A DNA stretch of 64,000 nucleotides from Vallitalea sp. (GTDB taxonomy: Bacteria; Bacillota; Clostridia; Lachnospirales; Vallitaleaceae). Numbering within the stretch: the first letter of the stretch is position 1; each line of letters begins with the position of its first letter. The stretch is from positions 1-64,000 of the forward strand of contig JAOASG010000028.1 of assembly GCA_025210235.1 (NCBI GenBank), in the 5' to 3' direction. Made by a program: the position numbers and the translations under genes. The notes beneath the pieces were generated by a model. The model worked only from the letters and a program-made list of their open reading frames with translations. It was not told the origin of the DNA and did no database searches. Positions 24,943-38,470 of this stretch are shown one piece after another.

Positions 24943-24993
24943 TAAGTATTAATTGTCATTATCTAATTGTAATGAAGTAAATGGAGGATAAAA

Positions 24994-26628
24994 ATGAATA
25001 AAATTATAAAAAAATCAGTTGTAGTTATATTATCTTTAGTAATGTGTACATCTTTATTTATTGGATGTAGTTCAAAAAAAACAAGTAGTAACAATGATAA
25101 GAAAGAGATTACATTATGTGAAGGTTGGAATTTCGATACAGGCTTTTTTACAGTTCTTTCTGCAAATAATATAGGAAGCAATTATGGACCTATTAATTAT
25201 CTTTGTAATTTTTACGAAACACTAGTTAATTATGAAAATGGAGAAGTAGTTCCAGGTCTTGCAAAAAGTTGGGATATATCAAAAGATGGTCTAACATATA
25301 CATTTCACTTAAATGAAGGAATAAAATTTTCTGATGGGGAGGATTTTAACGCTAAAGCAGTAAAAATTAATTTAGATAATATACCTAAATTACTAGGACA
25401 GTTTAACGGTGCATATGGAACGATAACTACTTTGCTAAAAGAGGTAAATGTTATAGATGAATATACTGTTGCAGTTAATCTAACAGTACCTTATTATGGA
25501 GCTTTACAAGATTTTACATTATTATTACCAATGGCTATAATGTCACCAAATGCTTATAATGAGGATGGAACTCTTAGTGAACTTACAAAAAATAAAACTC
25601 TTGGAACAGGACCATATATGTATGATGGACAAAAAAATGGAGAAACATATACATTTGTAAGAAATACAGAATATAATCGTCAAAAGCCTGATGTGGATGT
25701 TTTTCATGTTAAAGTAATACCAGATAATGATTCTAAAATTCTCGCTTTAAGAAGTGGAGAAATTGATGCTGTTATTGGTTCACCTAATATTTCTTATGAT
25801 TCTTACAAAGAATTATCAGAAGGTAAGAAGTATGGAGTTAAGGTATCTGATGCTATTATTCAGACACGATTAATGGGGATAAATCTTTCAAAAAAACCAT
25901 TTGATGATAAAGCTGTAAGATTAGCAATTAATTATGCAATAGATAAAGATGAGATTAGTAATAGCTTATTCTATGGTATAGAGAAAAAAGCAGATGTAAT
26001 TTTAAATAATACACTTCCTTATTGTGACGTTAATATAGAGTCTTACACTTATGATCCAGAAAAAGCAAAAAAAATTCTTGAAGATAATGGTTGGGTAGAT
26101 AACGATGGTGATGGTATTAGAGAAAAAGATGGAATAAAGCTAACAGGTGAAATTCTATATACTAGTGGTACAGCGATGATTGAAGATCTAAGTCTTTCAG
26201 TTGCAAATTATTTAAAAGATGTAGGTATAAGTGTTAAAACAACAGGGATGGAAATGATGACACAGTTTAGAACAATCGCAAGTAATGAATTTACTATGGC
26301 AATGCAAGTTACTAACCCTATTCCATATGACCCATATCTTTTTATGGGACGATTAAATACTGAACCTCTTAGGGATAATTTGGTGGCACAAGGATTAAAA
26401 CATATTAATAATGCTAGTGAAATTATTAATAAACTTACATCAATGACTGATAAAAAAGAAATACAAGAAACATATGATTATATTATTAAAGAAGTAAATA
26501 ATAACGGAGCACTTATACCGCTTACTAATGTAAAAGGACTTGCTATATTTAATAAAAAAGTTATTAAGGATTATAAATTCTTTGGACATCCTGATTTTCC
26601 AAATGTAGCTAATTTTATTTTGAAATAA
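24994..26628 (+). CDS. Substrate-binding lipoprotein of Nik/Opp-type ABC transporter
   Basis: 544 residues. A lipoprotein signal peptide is present (VVVILSLVMCTSLFIGCSS, lipobox LFIGC with the modified Cys at residue 26). The mature part is an SBP_bac_5 (cluster C) protein: ETLVNYENGEVVPGLAKSWD, then FHLNEGIKFSDGEDF near the N-terminus, LGTGPYM in the middle, and AINYAIDKDEI further on. Members bind peptides, nickel-histidine or opine metallophores (NikA, CntA). The Fur box in front of the operon argues for a metal complex rather than peptides. It is the last gene of the operon, ending at a strong hairpin. Ribosome binding site ATGGAGG. Confidence 0.88.
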   Translation: MNKIIKKSVVVILSLVMCTSLFIGCSSKKTSSNNDKKEITLCEGWNFDTGFFTVLSANNIGSNYGPINYLCNFYETLVNYENGEVVPGLAKSWDISKDGLTYTFHLNEGIKFSDGEDFNAKAVKINLDNIPKLLGQFNGAYGTITTLLKEVNVIDEYTVAVNLTVPYYGALQDFTLLLPMAIMSPNAYNEDGTLSELTKNKTLGTGPYMYDGQKNGETYTFVRNTEYNRQKPDVDVFHVKVIPDNDSKILALRSGEIDAVIGSPNISYDSYKELSEGKKYGVKVSDAIIQTRLMGINLSKKPFDDKAVRLAINYAIDKDEISNSLFYGIEKKADVILNNTLPYCDVNIESYTYDPEKAKKILEDNGWVDNDGDGIREKDGIKLTGEILYTSGTAMIEDLSLSVANYLKDVGISVKTTGMEMMTQFRTIASNEFTMAMQVTNPIPYDPYLFMGRLNTEPLRDNLVAQGLKHINNASEIINKLTSMTDKKEIQETYDYIIKEVNNNGALIPLTNVKGLAIFNKKVIKDYKFFGHPDFPNVANFILK

Positions 26629-26650
26629 TGCAGGAAAATACTACTTGTAA

Positions 26651-26695
26651 AAAATGGCTAGTGTACTTATAATTTAAGTGCACTGGCCATTTTTA
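26651..26695 (+). terminator. Terminator of the Nik/Opp-type operon
   Basis: 18-bp arms (26651-26668 and 26676-26693) with two G-U pairs and a seven-base loop, followed by T-rich sequence. A second perfect palindrome, CAATAGGTATTTA and its mirror (26728-26757), follows before the end of the MATE gene. Confidence 0.85.
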
Positions 26696-26727
26696 GTATC
26701 AAATAATAATTTTTAAGTTATTTCCGT

Positions 26728-26757
26728 CAATAGGTATTTATTAATAAATACCTATTG
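26728..26757. terminator. Perfect palindrome downstream of the MATE gene
   Basis: 13-bp arms (26728-26740 and 26745-26757) around TTAA. On the minus strand it follows the MATE gene and could be its terminator, though no T run follows. Confidence 0.45.
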
Positions 26758-26803
26758 GCTGGGCTAATTACTCACAAAATTATATGCTTTATAATAACAA
26801 ATA

Positions 26804-28189
26804 TTATACAACATTAGAATATGCTAATGGTTCTTCCCTTGAAAGTTGATTAAGTTCATGTTTTATCTTTAGTGCAAAGAATAATGTTACTATTGTAGTA
26901 ATAGCATCTGCAATAGCTTGAGAATATATAACTCCATCTAAGCCAAGGAATTTAGGGAAGAGTAAGATTATAGGGATAAAACATATACCTTGACGACAAA
27001 TATTTAATAATCCACCACAAAAAGCTTTACCAATAGCAAGATATAGTGTAGAGAATGTAAACTGAAAACCAAAGGTAAAGAACATAATAGCATTTGCTCG
27101 TAATGCTTTTTCGCCAATTCTTATAACAGTTGGATCTGAACTAAATAATGATATTATTGGATGGGCAAAAATAAACATTATTATTGTCCAAATAATAGAA
27201 AATGTTGTTGTAAGTTTTATACAACTAGTAATAGATTTTTTTAATCTTATAAAGTTTTTTGCTCCATAATTAAATCCTGCAAATGGTTGAAATCCTTTCA
27301 TAAAGCCAAATACCACGTTAGACCCAAGAGTAATAACTCTAAGAACTATTCCAATAGCAGCAATGGCTTCATCATTACCATATTCACTAGAATATTTTGT
27401 TATAAGACTCATTGAAAGACTGGAAAGTAGTTGTAATAGTAACATAGATATACCAATCTTAAGGATTTGAACATAAATTTCTAGTGTAGGGGTAAAATTA
27501 GAGGGTATAATTGTAATATAACTTTTACTACTATTAAAAAACCATAAATAAATGCAAGTAGTTACTATCTGTGAAATAAGTGTAGCTATAGCTGCTCCCT
27601 GTACTCCCATATTAAAACCATAGATTAATAATGGATCAAGTAATATATTTAAGATAGAACCAGTTAGCATGGAAGCTAGAGTTATTGTTGATGCACCTTG
27701 TGCAATAACTAGATTTCCAGTTGTAACGTTAATTGTACTAAAAAACATACTAATAACAAAAATAGTAGCATAGCTTTTTGCATATGGTAGAATTGTTTCT
27801 GTAGCACCCATAAATAGTAATATGGGATGCAAAAAAATAAGAATAACTAATACTAGAATTGTCCCAATAATTAAACTAGTAAATAGCGCTGTAGTTGCTA
27901 CTTGATCTGCTTTTTTATTATTTTTTGCTCCTAAAAGTCTAGAAATATATGAACCTCCTCCTGTACCGAAAGTAAGTCCCACGCCAGAAAAGATTAAAGA
28001 AATTGGAAATGCAATTGATACTGCTCCAACTTGACTAGTTCCAGTTCCTAAATTTGAAACAAAGTAGGCATCAACAATGTTGTATAAGGCAATAACTAAC
28101 ATAACAACAACCATTGGAATACCCAATTTAAATAAAGATGTTGTTATGTTTCCTTCTTTCATTAATAGAATTTTATTATTTTTATTCAT
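26804..28189 (-). CDS. MATE family efflux transporter
   Basis: 461 residues with about twelve hydrophobic helices in two similar halves, the MATE architecture. The N-terminal helix 1 to 2 region (FKLGIPMVVVMLVIALYNIV, then DAYFVSNLGTG) and GGGSYISRLLGAKN are characteristic of the DinF/NorM-like clostridial group. It would exchange Na+ or H+ for an organic substrate. It is the last gene of the minus-strand operon that starts with two exporter-fold ABC genes behind a Fur-like box, separated from the second ABC gene by 52 bp containing half of a palindromic repeat. A role in export of a chelator or of a toxic by-product is a guess. Confidence 0.9.
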   Translation of the reverse strand: MNKNNKILLMKEGNITTSLFKLGIPMVVVMLVIALYNIVDAYFVSNLGTGTSQVGAVSIAFPISLIFSGVGLTFGTGGGSYISRLLGAKNNKKADQVATTALFTSLIIGTILVLVILIFLHPILLFMGATETILPYAKSYATIFVISMFFSTINVTTGNLVIAQGASTITLASMLTGSILNILLDPLLIYGFNMGVQGAAIATLISQIVTTCIYLWFFNSSKSYITIIPSNFTPTLEIYVQILKIGISMLLLQLLSSLSMSLITKYSSEYGNDEAIAAIGIVLRVITLGSNVVFGFMKGFQPFAGFNYGAKNFIRLKKSITSCIKLTTTFSIIWTIIMFIFAHPIISLFSSDPTVIRIGEKALRANAIMFFTFGFQFTFSTLYLAIGKAFCGGLLNICRQGICFIPIILLFPKFLGLDGVIYSQAIADAITTIVTLFFALKIKHELNQLSREEPLAYSNVV

Positions 28190-28204
28190 TTGTTTTCCTT
28201 TCTT

Positions 28205-28238
28205 TTAAGTAATTTAATTCTTTAATACAATATGTTGG
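28205..28238. repeat. Partial copy (R3) of the palindromic repeat
   Basis: Contains ATTCTTTAATACAATATGTT followed by GGATTC, essentially identical to one inner arm of R1 (3341-3456), plus AAGTAATT from its end; the rest is missing. It lies between the ABC and MATE genes inside the operon. Confidence 0.6.
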
Positions 28239-28241
28239 ATT

Positions 28242-29966
28242 CTATATAGTCCATTCTCTTGCATTTTCTTGCTCTTTAACCATTTTATAATAATGACCTT
28301 TTTGATTCATTAAATTATCATGATTGCCAATCTCTTCAATTGTTCCATTGTTTAATAGCATTATCTGGTCAGCTTGTTGAATGGTGTTTAATCTATGCGC
28401 TATAACAAAAACAGTTTTATCTTTCATAAGCTCATCAAGAGCATTATTTATTTTTGCTTCGTTATCAGGATCAAGGGAAGCAGTTGATTCGTCTAATAGT
28501 AATATAGGAGCATTTTTTAAAATAGCTCTAGCAATTGCTATTCTTTGCTTTTCTCCACCTGAAAGAGAGGCACCACCTTCTGCAACAAGAGTATTATAAC
28601 CCTCTGGTAATTTAGTAATAAATTCATGACAATGAGCTATCTTTGCAGCTTCTTTGATTTCTTCAAAAGTAGCATCTGGTCTTCCTATGATTATATTATT
28701 TAATATGGTATCATTTAATAATACATTTTCTTGAAATACTGCACTAATATAATGAAGAAGACAATCAGGATTAAGCTGTTTTATATGTTTACCTCCAATT
28801 TCAATAGTACCTCTCGTTGTATCCCAAAATCGTGCAATAAGGTTGATAATAGTAGTTTTACCGGAACCTGATGGACCAACTAATGCAGTAACAGAATTTT
28901 TTTTAGATTGAAAACTAATATTATTCAGTACTTGTTTACCTGTCTCATAAGAAAAGCTAACATTATTAAATGATACATCAAAGTTAAGTAGAGTAAAATT
29001 TTCTTCTTGATAAGAAAGGGGTTTATAATCTAATGTAGTTTTCAAATTTTGAACAGCTAGTTTTAGATTATTTATCATTATATAATAATGCTCAAAGGAT
29101 ACTAAAAGAGCTGTTAGTGCTAAACTCATTATCATAAAAGCAATAAAAGATTCAGAGGAAAAAGATCTTGTAGAAAACATATAGCTACTTGATAATAAAA
29201 CCAATGGAGTTAAAAAACTAACTATTATAGAATACATAGTATTTGGTACTGCCATTTTATATTCTGTTTTAATGCTTAACCTTCTTGTTTGTTCCATAGA
29301 GTTAAGTAGACGAGTAAAATGCTTATCAGTCATATTATGTGATTTAAACACCTTAAACCCATTTATGTATTCTACTACAACAGAAACCAACTTAGATGAA
29401 AGATTACGTTTTTTTGTACCATATTTTTTAACTAAATTATTACTCCAACGTAAAATAGGTAGAGAGATAATAATTAGAGCACACTGTATTAAAGCAAGTT
29501 TCCAATTAATAAAAAATGTACCTGTTATAATTAGTAGTGTTAAAGTAGCTGTTTTCATGCAAAAAGGTAAAGCATGTGTAATAATGCCTTCAAAATTAGC
29601 TACATCATTTGATAGAGTATTTAAAAGATAGCCTTTACTATTTTGATTAAAATAACCAAGATTTAGATTACATATATGTTCTCCTAAATTAACACGAACA
29701 TCATGTGCCACATCAAATCCTCTAGTAAAGCATAGAAGATATCCTTTTCTATAAATAAGAATTCTATATAGTACACTTGCAAAACAAATAGTTGTATAAA
29801 TGATTACTTTAGATTCTGATAAACTTCCGTTAAGTAAATCAACAACAGTTAAGTACAATACAAAATATAATGCCATACTTCCTATAGCATCAATGATTGT
29901 TAAAAAAATAGGTAAATATAGTTGTTTTTTTTGATTACCAAGTAGTTGGTTAAGCGTTTTTAGCAT
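28242..29966 (-). CDS. ABC transporter, exporter-fold half-transporter (second of pair)
   Basis: 574 residues: an N-terminal six-helix membrane domain and a C-terminal ATPase. Walker A GPSGSGKTT (about residues 363-371), signature LSGGEKQRI, Walker B ILLLDESTASLD and H-loop IAHR are all intact. The ATG follows immediately after the stop of the partner gene (29967), with a GGAGGC site, so the two are translated in tandem and form a heterodimer. The genomic setting (Fur-like box, AraC regulator opposite) resembles YbtPQ/IrtAB-type siderophore importers, which have an exporter fold; classical drug export is the alternative. Confidence 0.88.
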   Translation of the reverse strand: MLKTLNQLLGNQKKQLYLPIFLTIIDAIGSMALYFVLYLTVVDLLNGSLSESKVIIYTTICFASVLYRILIYRKGYLLCFTRGFDVAHDVRVNLGEHICNLNLGYFNQNSKGYLLNTLSNDVANFEGIITHALPFCMKTATLTLLIITGTFFINWKLALIQCALIIISLPILRWSNNLVKKYGTKKRNLSSKLVSVVVEYINGFKVFKSHNMTDKHFTRLLNSMEQTRRLSIKTEYKMAVPNTMYSIIVSFLTPLVLLSSSYMFSTRSFSSESFIAFMIMSLALTALLVSFEHYYIMINNLKLAVQNLKTTLDYKPLSYQEENFTLLNFDVSFNNVSFSYETGKQVLNNISFQSKKNSVTALVGPSGSGKTTIINLIARFWDTTRGTIEIGGKHIKQLNPDCLLHYISAVFQENVLLNDTILNNIIIGRPDATFEEIKEAAKIAHCHEFITKLPEGYNTLVAEGGASLSGGEKQRIAIARAILKNAPILLLDESTASLDPDNEAKINNALDELMKDKTVFVIAHRLNTIQQADQIMLLNNGTIEEIGNHDNLMNQKGHYYKMVKEQENAREWTI

Positions 29967-31709
29967 TTAACATGCCTCCTTTACTGATGAATTTATATAA
30001 GTAGTCCACATCTTGTTATAGGCTCCTTCAGTTTGTATAAGTTCATTATGGGTACCTTGTTCTATTATTTTACCATCTTGAAATACTACTATATTGTCAG
30101 CATTTTTAATAGTATGTAGTCTATGTGCAATCATGATAGTTGTTTTACCTTTTAATAAATTTTGTAAGGCAAGTTGAATTTTATGTTCATTTTCAATATC
30201 TGAAAAAGAAGTTGCTTCATCAAAAATAATAATAGGTGCATCTTTTAAAATTGCTCGTGCTATTGCAATACGTTGCTGTTGACCTCCAGATAGTTTTATG
30301 CCTAAATCACCAATACATGTATTGTAATCATTTGAAAGACTCATTATAAAATCATGTATTTGAGCAGCTTTAGCAGCTTCAATAACTTCTTCAAGAGATG
30401 AATTACTTCCCATAGATATATTTTTGAATAATGTATCTTCCATCAAAAAAACATCTTGAAATACAAAAGCAGTTGAATCCATTAAAGACTCAGTAGTTAT
30501 ATCATTAATATTTGTATTATCTATGAGTATTTTTCCAGAGTTAACATTCCAATATCTACCTATAAGTTGTGCGGCTGTTGTTTTACCAGCTCCAGAAGTT
30601 CCTACAAAAGCAGTGATGGTACCAGCTGGAATTAATAGATTTATATCTTTAAGTGCATCAGTTTTATCATAGGAAAAAGATACTTCTCGAAATTCAATGT
30701 CATAACATTTTTTAGGAGGTAAACAGATGGAACCACTAGATATAGGCTTAATACTTAGAATTTTTTCAACATGAGTTAATCCACTTTTTAATTCCATAAT
30801 TCCCATTCGGATGTTTATTAGATTAAAAAATGAATTGAAGAAACACATAGATAATAAAATAAATAAAAGAAATTTACCTAGAGAAAGACTTCCATGTAAA
30901 TACATAAAACCACCTACGGGTAGTGTAAATAAAACGGCTGAATCTAAAATAACTACAGTTATGGCTATTGGAGAACACGAGGTTTTTGCCATTTTTTTTA
31001 GACATGTAGTATACATGGAAAGAGCGTTTGTGTATCTTTTAAAATGTTTTGCTGACAAATTATACATCTTTAAAACTTGCATGCTTGAAATCATTTCATT
31101 AACAGAGCCGTTAACAGAAGATATTGTATTGGCAAATTCTTTAGTTAAATCAGGATAGCCTTTCATTATTTGCATGGGAATAACAAGTCCTAGGATAGCA
31201 GGGATTAAAATACATAATGCCATAATAGGTTGTATAATCACTAAAATAATAAATAATATAATAGGAATAACAAAAGACTGTGCAAGATCAATTAAGTTAT
31301 GACCTATAAATGATTCAAGCCGTTCAATATCATCGAATAAGGCAGTTTTAATATTTCCTTGTGATTGAGTATTAAAAAAACCAAGATTTAATTTTGACAT
31401 ATGGTCAATAACTTTTATTCTAAGCTTATACATAGCATTAAATGCTGATGTATGAGCACATAGACTAGCTAAAGACATAAAAATTGATTTAATAATTACT
31501 GATACCATACATATTATTGCCCAAGTTAGGATAAAGGAAAAACTAAGTTCTTCAATACTTAGTTTTAACATTATTTTGTATATACATAGGTATGGAATAA
31601 AAGATAGTGCAGAGCAAATTACAGAAAGTAATAATCCTAGTATTAACTTAAAACGTTCACCTTTTAGTAAAATGAAAACACTATGTAATAATGATTGTTT
31701 TTTCTTCAT
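29967..31709 (-). CDS. ABC transporter, exporter-fold half-transporter (first of pair)
   Basis: 580 residues, with a six-helix membrane domain (to about residue 310) and an ATPase domain. Walker A GTSGAGKTT (about residues 369-377), signature LSGGQQQRI, Walker B IIIFDEATSFSD and H-loop IAHR are intact; both nucleotide sites of the pair thus appear catalytic. It is the first gene of the minus-strand operon, 60 bp downstream of a Fur-like box. It is divergent from an AraC regulator (31946), as ybtPQ is near ybtA in the yersiniabactin locus. Ribosome binding site AAGGAAG. Confidence 0.88.
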   Translation of the reverse strand: MKKKQSLLHSVFILLKGERFKLILGLLLSVICSALSFIPYLCIYKIMLKLSIEELSFSFILTWAIICMVSVIIKSIFMSLASLCAHTSAFNAMYKLRIKVIDHMSKLNLGFFNTQSQGNIKTALFDDIERLESFIGHNLIDLAQSFVIPIILFIILVIIQPIMALCILIPAILGLVIPMQIMKGYPDLTKEFANTISSVNGSVNEMISSMQVLKMYNLSAKHFKRYTNALSMYTTCLKKMAKTSCSPIAITVVILDSAVLFTLPVGGFMYLHGSLSLGKFLLFILLSMCFFNSFFNLINIRMGIMELKSGLTHVEKILSIKPISSGSICLPPKKCYDIEFREVSFSYDKTDALKDINLLIPAGTITAFVGTSGAGKTTAAQLIGRYWNVNSGKILIDNTNINDITTESLMDSTAFVFQDVFLMEDTLFKNISMGSNSSLEEVIEAAKAAQIHDFIMSLSNDYNTCIGDLGIKLSGGQQQRIAIARAILKDAPIIIFDEATSFSDIENEHKIQLALQNLLKGKTTIMIAHRLHTIKNADNIVVFQDGKIIEQGTHNELIQTEGAYNKMWTTYINSSVKEAC

Positions 31710-31768
31710 TAGTATACTTCCTTTCTACGTTATTATATCGCTTTTCTTATTATAGAAGATTTATAAAT

Positions 31769-31787
31769 AATAACAATAGTCATTATC
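31769..31787. promoter_or_regulatory. Fur-like box between the ABC-MATE operon and araC
   Basis: AATAACAATAGTCATTATC matches the 19-bp Fur consensus at about 15 positions. On the minus strand it overlaps a possible -35 (TTGTTA) placed 16 bp before TATAAT. It is weaker than the boxes at 21577 and 54701. Confidence 0.6.
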
Positions 31788-31945
31788 TGTTAATTGCATC
31801 TTATTCATAAATGGTGTTAAGTATATAAACTAAAGTGTTTATATCACTTTTGTTGTTTTAAGAATTAATATTATTATGATATATTTTTGGTATGATATGA
31901 TATAAAATTATGATATAATGACATTAATTGAAATGGAGGTAAAAA

Positions 31946-32923
31946 ATGATACAATCTATTAAAGAATATTATTCAATGATTATGGAACAATTTCCTTTTA
32001 CACTTATACCAGAATTCTCTCAAGAAGGGGATTATTACTATAGAATGATACCAGAATATGGGAAGGGAAGTCTTAGACTAATATCATATAATGATATGTT
32101 TATGATTATAATTGCTGACTATACTCCTAAGGATAATTTTGAAAAAGTCTCAGAAATTAATCAAAATTATATAGAGATAAGTCAATTTGAAACTAGCTCT
32201 AGTTCATTTAAAGTTGGTAAGCAAAGAATGAAACCAGTTAATAAAGGGATTTGTTGTTATATAAATAAGAGTAAAAAAATACAAGTTTTTTGTAATGCAA
32301 ATGAACAAGTCTGTTTTACTAAGGTAATTATTTCTCAAGAATATTACGATGTATTTTTAAAAAAAAGATATGGAGAAGGATACACTAAAGCTCAAGATGC
32401 TATGAAATTTTTATCATTAAGTCCTAATATACCAGAGCTTAATTTTGTATTTCAGCAAATAAAAGCTTGTCAGGCTAGAGGTACATCAAAAAACATATAT
32501 CTTGAAGGTAAAATATTAGAATTATTAGCAATAGCTACATATAGTTATGAAGAATCTATAAAAAATCAACATCTACATGTTAAATTAAGTAATAAAGACT
32601 TAAAATTAATGAAAAAAGTAATTAAGTATATGGAGGATAATCTTTCTAAATATCCATCTATAGAAGAATTATCAAAAATTGCAAATATGAGTACAACAAG
32701 ATTTCAATTAGCATTTAAGAAAGTATATGGAACTACTGCATATGAGTATTTAAAATCTATACGTATGAATCATGCATTAATCCTTTTGCGTAATTCTGAC
32801 TATAGTATTCAATGTATTGCAAGAGAAGTGGGATATAATAATGCAGGACATTTTGCTGGGTTATTTAAAAAAATGTATGGGGTTACGCCTAAAAAATATA
32901 GAGACATTCAGAATGTTTTTTAA
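31946..32923 (+). CDS. AraC family regulator, probable regulator of the divergent ABC operon
   Basis: 325 residues. The N-terminal 220 residues form a sensor domain without a clear cupin signature. The C-terminal 100 residues are the AraC DNA-binding domain (IEELSKIANMSTTRFQLAFKK, then CIAREVGYNNAGHFAGLFKK and the final YGVTPKKYR). It is divergent from the exporter-fold ABC pair. In yersiniabactin and related systems such regulators bind the imported ferric chelate and activate the transporter; a similar role is inferred here. It has a good ribosome binding site (TGGAGG). Confidence 0.87.
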   Translation: MIQSIKEYYSMIMEQFPFTLIPEFSQEGDYYYRMIPEYGKGSLRLISYNDMFMIIIADYTPKDNFEKVSEINQNYIEISQFETSSSSFKVGKQRMKPVNKGICCYINKSKKIQVFCNANEQVCFTKVIISQEYYDVFLKKRYGEGYTKAQDAMKFLSLSPNIPELNFVFQQIKACQARGTSKNIYLEGKILELLAIATYSYEESIKNQHLHVKLSNKDLKLMKKVIKYMEDNLSKYPSIEELSKIANMSTTRFQLAFKKVYGTTAYEYLKSIRMNHALILLRNSDYSIQCIAREVGYNNAGHFAGLFKKMYGVTPKKYRDIQNVF

Positions 32924-33013
32924 AAGATGCTTATTCTTTGGTGCTGTTATTATTTTGTGGTATAATTAAGAGTAAATTATAAAAACTGTAATTGTTATGA
33001 GGGGGAAAATTAA

Positions 33014-35107
33014 GTGAAGTTAAAGACAAGATTGATATGGTTTAATTTAGGAATTATAGGGATTGTATCTGGAATTATTATGAGTTATTTAATATATAAT
33101 ATATCTAGTAATGTGAAGCAAGTAAATATGGAAAAAGTAGAAATAAAATCTGATTATATTTCTGGTAAAATAGAAGGAGTTATTAATAATTCTATGAATG
33201 ATACCAAAACACTAGCAAATACGTTGATGAATATGAGAAAGAGTGGGGAAACTAATAGATCGATAGTTAATGAGTTTTTAAAGTATCAATTAGATAAAGA
33301 TGATAATTACATGTATTCATGGGTTATATGGGAACCAAATGCATTTGATAATAAAGATATTTCATATATAAATCATCTTGGTGGTAATAATGAAGGTCGT
33401 TTTGTTCCGAAGTGGAGTAAAATTAACAATAAACTTCAATTAGAGTATTGTACAGATATTGAAAAAAGTGATTATTATACTATACCTAAGAAAACAAAGA
33501 GTAGCTATATTACAAAACCAATAACATATGAAAGAGATGGGGAAGAAATTACAATAATAAAATTTTGTGAGCCTATAATTATTCAAGGTAAATTTTATGG
33601 GGTAGCAGGGATAGATATATCATTACAGCAACTTACGCTTATTAATTCATCTGTAAAATTATTTAATAATGGTTTTGGAAGAATAGTTAATGATAAAGGG
33701 TTAGTATTAGCACATCAAGAAAAAGAGAAAGTTAACCATATAGCTGAAGAATTTGAAGGAAATCTAGGTAAAGAATATATAGAAAAGATTAATAGTGGAA
33801 AAAAATTCCACGAAAAAGCGAATTATAAAGGAAAAGATGTTTATAAATTTTATTCACCTATTAATTTTAAAGATAGTAATATAAAATGGTCTTATACTAT
33901 AATAGTTCCTATTAAAGAGATGATGGCAAGAACTACTAATATGATTAATATAATGATTATTTTTATTGTGATTGGTATAATAATAATGATAGTGACACTT
34001 TACTATAATAGTAGATACGTCATAAGAGCAGTAAATTTACTTTCAGATAGTATTATAAGATTATCAAAATACGATCTAACATTTAATAACGAACATAGTT
34101 CAAAAAAAGTATTAAAGAGAAAAGATGAAACTGGAGATATGGCAAAGGCATTAGTTATAATGAAAAAAAGTTTTATTGAATTAATTAAAAAAGTACAGGA
34201 TGTTTCTGGGGTAGTTTCAGCATCTTCACAAGAGTTAAATGCTATTTCCCAACAAGTAGCAACTAGTTCTGAAGAAGTATCAAAAACTATTGAGGAATTA
34301 GCAAAAGGAGCAATGGATCAAGCTCAAGATACAGAAGTTGGTGCTGAAAAGATTAATGAAATTGGAAGCTTAATAAAACAAAGTGAAGATTATATGGAAA
34401 AAGTAGATAACTCTACAAATAATGCCGCGCAGTTAATTGATGAAGGTATAGATATTATAAATGATTTAACTGATAAAACTATTAAAAGACAAGAAGCAGA
34501 AGATGAAATATTTGAAGTTATAAAGGATACAAATAAAAGTTCAATAGAAATAAGTAATGTATGTAAAGTAATTGCATCTATTGCTGATCAAACTAATTTA
34601 TTAGCACTTAATGCAGCAATTGAAGCAGCAAGAGCAGGAGAGGCTGGAAAAGGGTTTGCGGTAGTAGCAGATGAAATAAAAAAGCTAGCTGAACAATGTA
34701 GTGAATCTACAAAAGAAATTGATAACGTAGTGAATCAGTTAATTAAAAATTCTACAAATGCAGTTGATAAAATGAAAGAAGTAGAAACAACTGGTAAACA
34801 ACAAACAGAAATTGTAGATATAACAGAGAATAAATATAAAGAGATATTTAATGCTGTTGAGTTAGCAGATAAATCAGTTAAAAGAATGAGTAATTCTATA
34901 AAGGAAATGGAAAATAGAAGAACGAACATACTCAATGTTATTCAAACACTTTCATCTGTAGCAGAAGAAAATGCTGCAAGTACTGAAGAAACATCTGCAT
35001 CAATAGAAGAACAATTATCTTCTATACAAGAAATTGCAAACGCTAGTGATAATCTTTCTGAATTAGCTCAAGAACTTCAGCAAGTTGTTTCTAAATTTAA
35101 ACTATAA
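33014..35107 (+). CDS. Methyl-accepting chemotaxis protein with Cache sensor
   Basis: 697 residues. Transmembrane helix at residues 8-28, an extracellular Cache domain (about residues 30-300; [18 protein letters not shown] is typical of dCache_1), a second helix (about 310-332), HAMP, and a signalling domain with the hairpin tip [20 protein letters not shown] (about 535-554). Methylation helices flank the tip. It starts with GTG 33014 after GAGGGGG. It is a single gene with a very strong terminator. A truncated paralogue lies at 62576, which lacks 37 residues of the Cache region. The ligand is unknown; the location between transport operons suggests a nutrient or chelate signal. Confidence 0.93.
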   Translation: MKLKTRLIWFNLGIIGIVSGIIMSYLIYNISSNVKQVNMEKVEIKSDYISGKIEGVINNSMNDTKTLANTLMNMRKSGETNRSIVNEFLKYQLDKDDNYMYSWVIWEPNAFDNKDISYINHLGGNNEGRFVPKWSKINNKLQLEYCTDIEKSDYYTIPKKTKSSYITKPITYERDGEEITIIKFCEPIIIQGKFYGVAGIDISLQQLTLINSSVKLFNNGFGRIVNDKGLVLAHQEKEKVNHIAEEFEGNLGKEYIEKINSGKKFHEKANYKGKDVYKFYSPINFKDSNIKWSYTIIVPIKEMMARTTNMINIMIIFIVIGIIIMIVTLYYNSRYVIRAVNLLSDSIIRLSKYDLTFNNEHSSKKVLKRKDETGDMAKALVIMKKSFIELIKKVQDVSGVVSASSQELNAISQQVATSSEEVSKTIEELAKGAMDQAQDTEVGAEKINEIGSLIKQSEDYMEKVDNSTNNAAQLIDEGIDIINDLTDKTIKRQEAEDEIFEVIKDTNKSSIEISNVCKVIASIADQTNLLALNAAIEAARAGEAGKGFAVVADEIKKLAEQCSESTKEIDNVVNQLIKNSTNAVDKMKEVETTGKQQTEIVDITENKYKEIFNAVELADKSVKRMSNSIKEMENRRTNILNVIQTLSSVAEENAASTEETSASIEEQLSSIQEIANASDNLSELAQELQQVVSKFKL

Positions 35108-35177
35108 TAAGATGTATTGTTACCTAAATATAAAATCATATTTTAAACATAATAACAATTTAATAAAGGTTTCGTTA

Positions 35178-38430
<3,253 letters not shown>

Positions 38431-38470
38431 TTGATGTAATTTATTAAGAGGATTAAAAAGGAGGATATTA

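Noticed and set aside
26728..26757. Palindrome as an attachment or transposon end
   Set aside because: No second copy, no duplicated flank and no mobile genes nearby; a terminator is more likely.
32924..33013. Riboswitch (c-di-GMP type) before the chemoreceptor
   Set aside because: Such elements often precede chemoreceptor genes in clostridia, but the short leader has none of the conserved bases.
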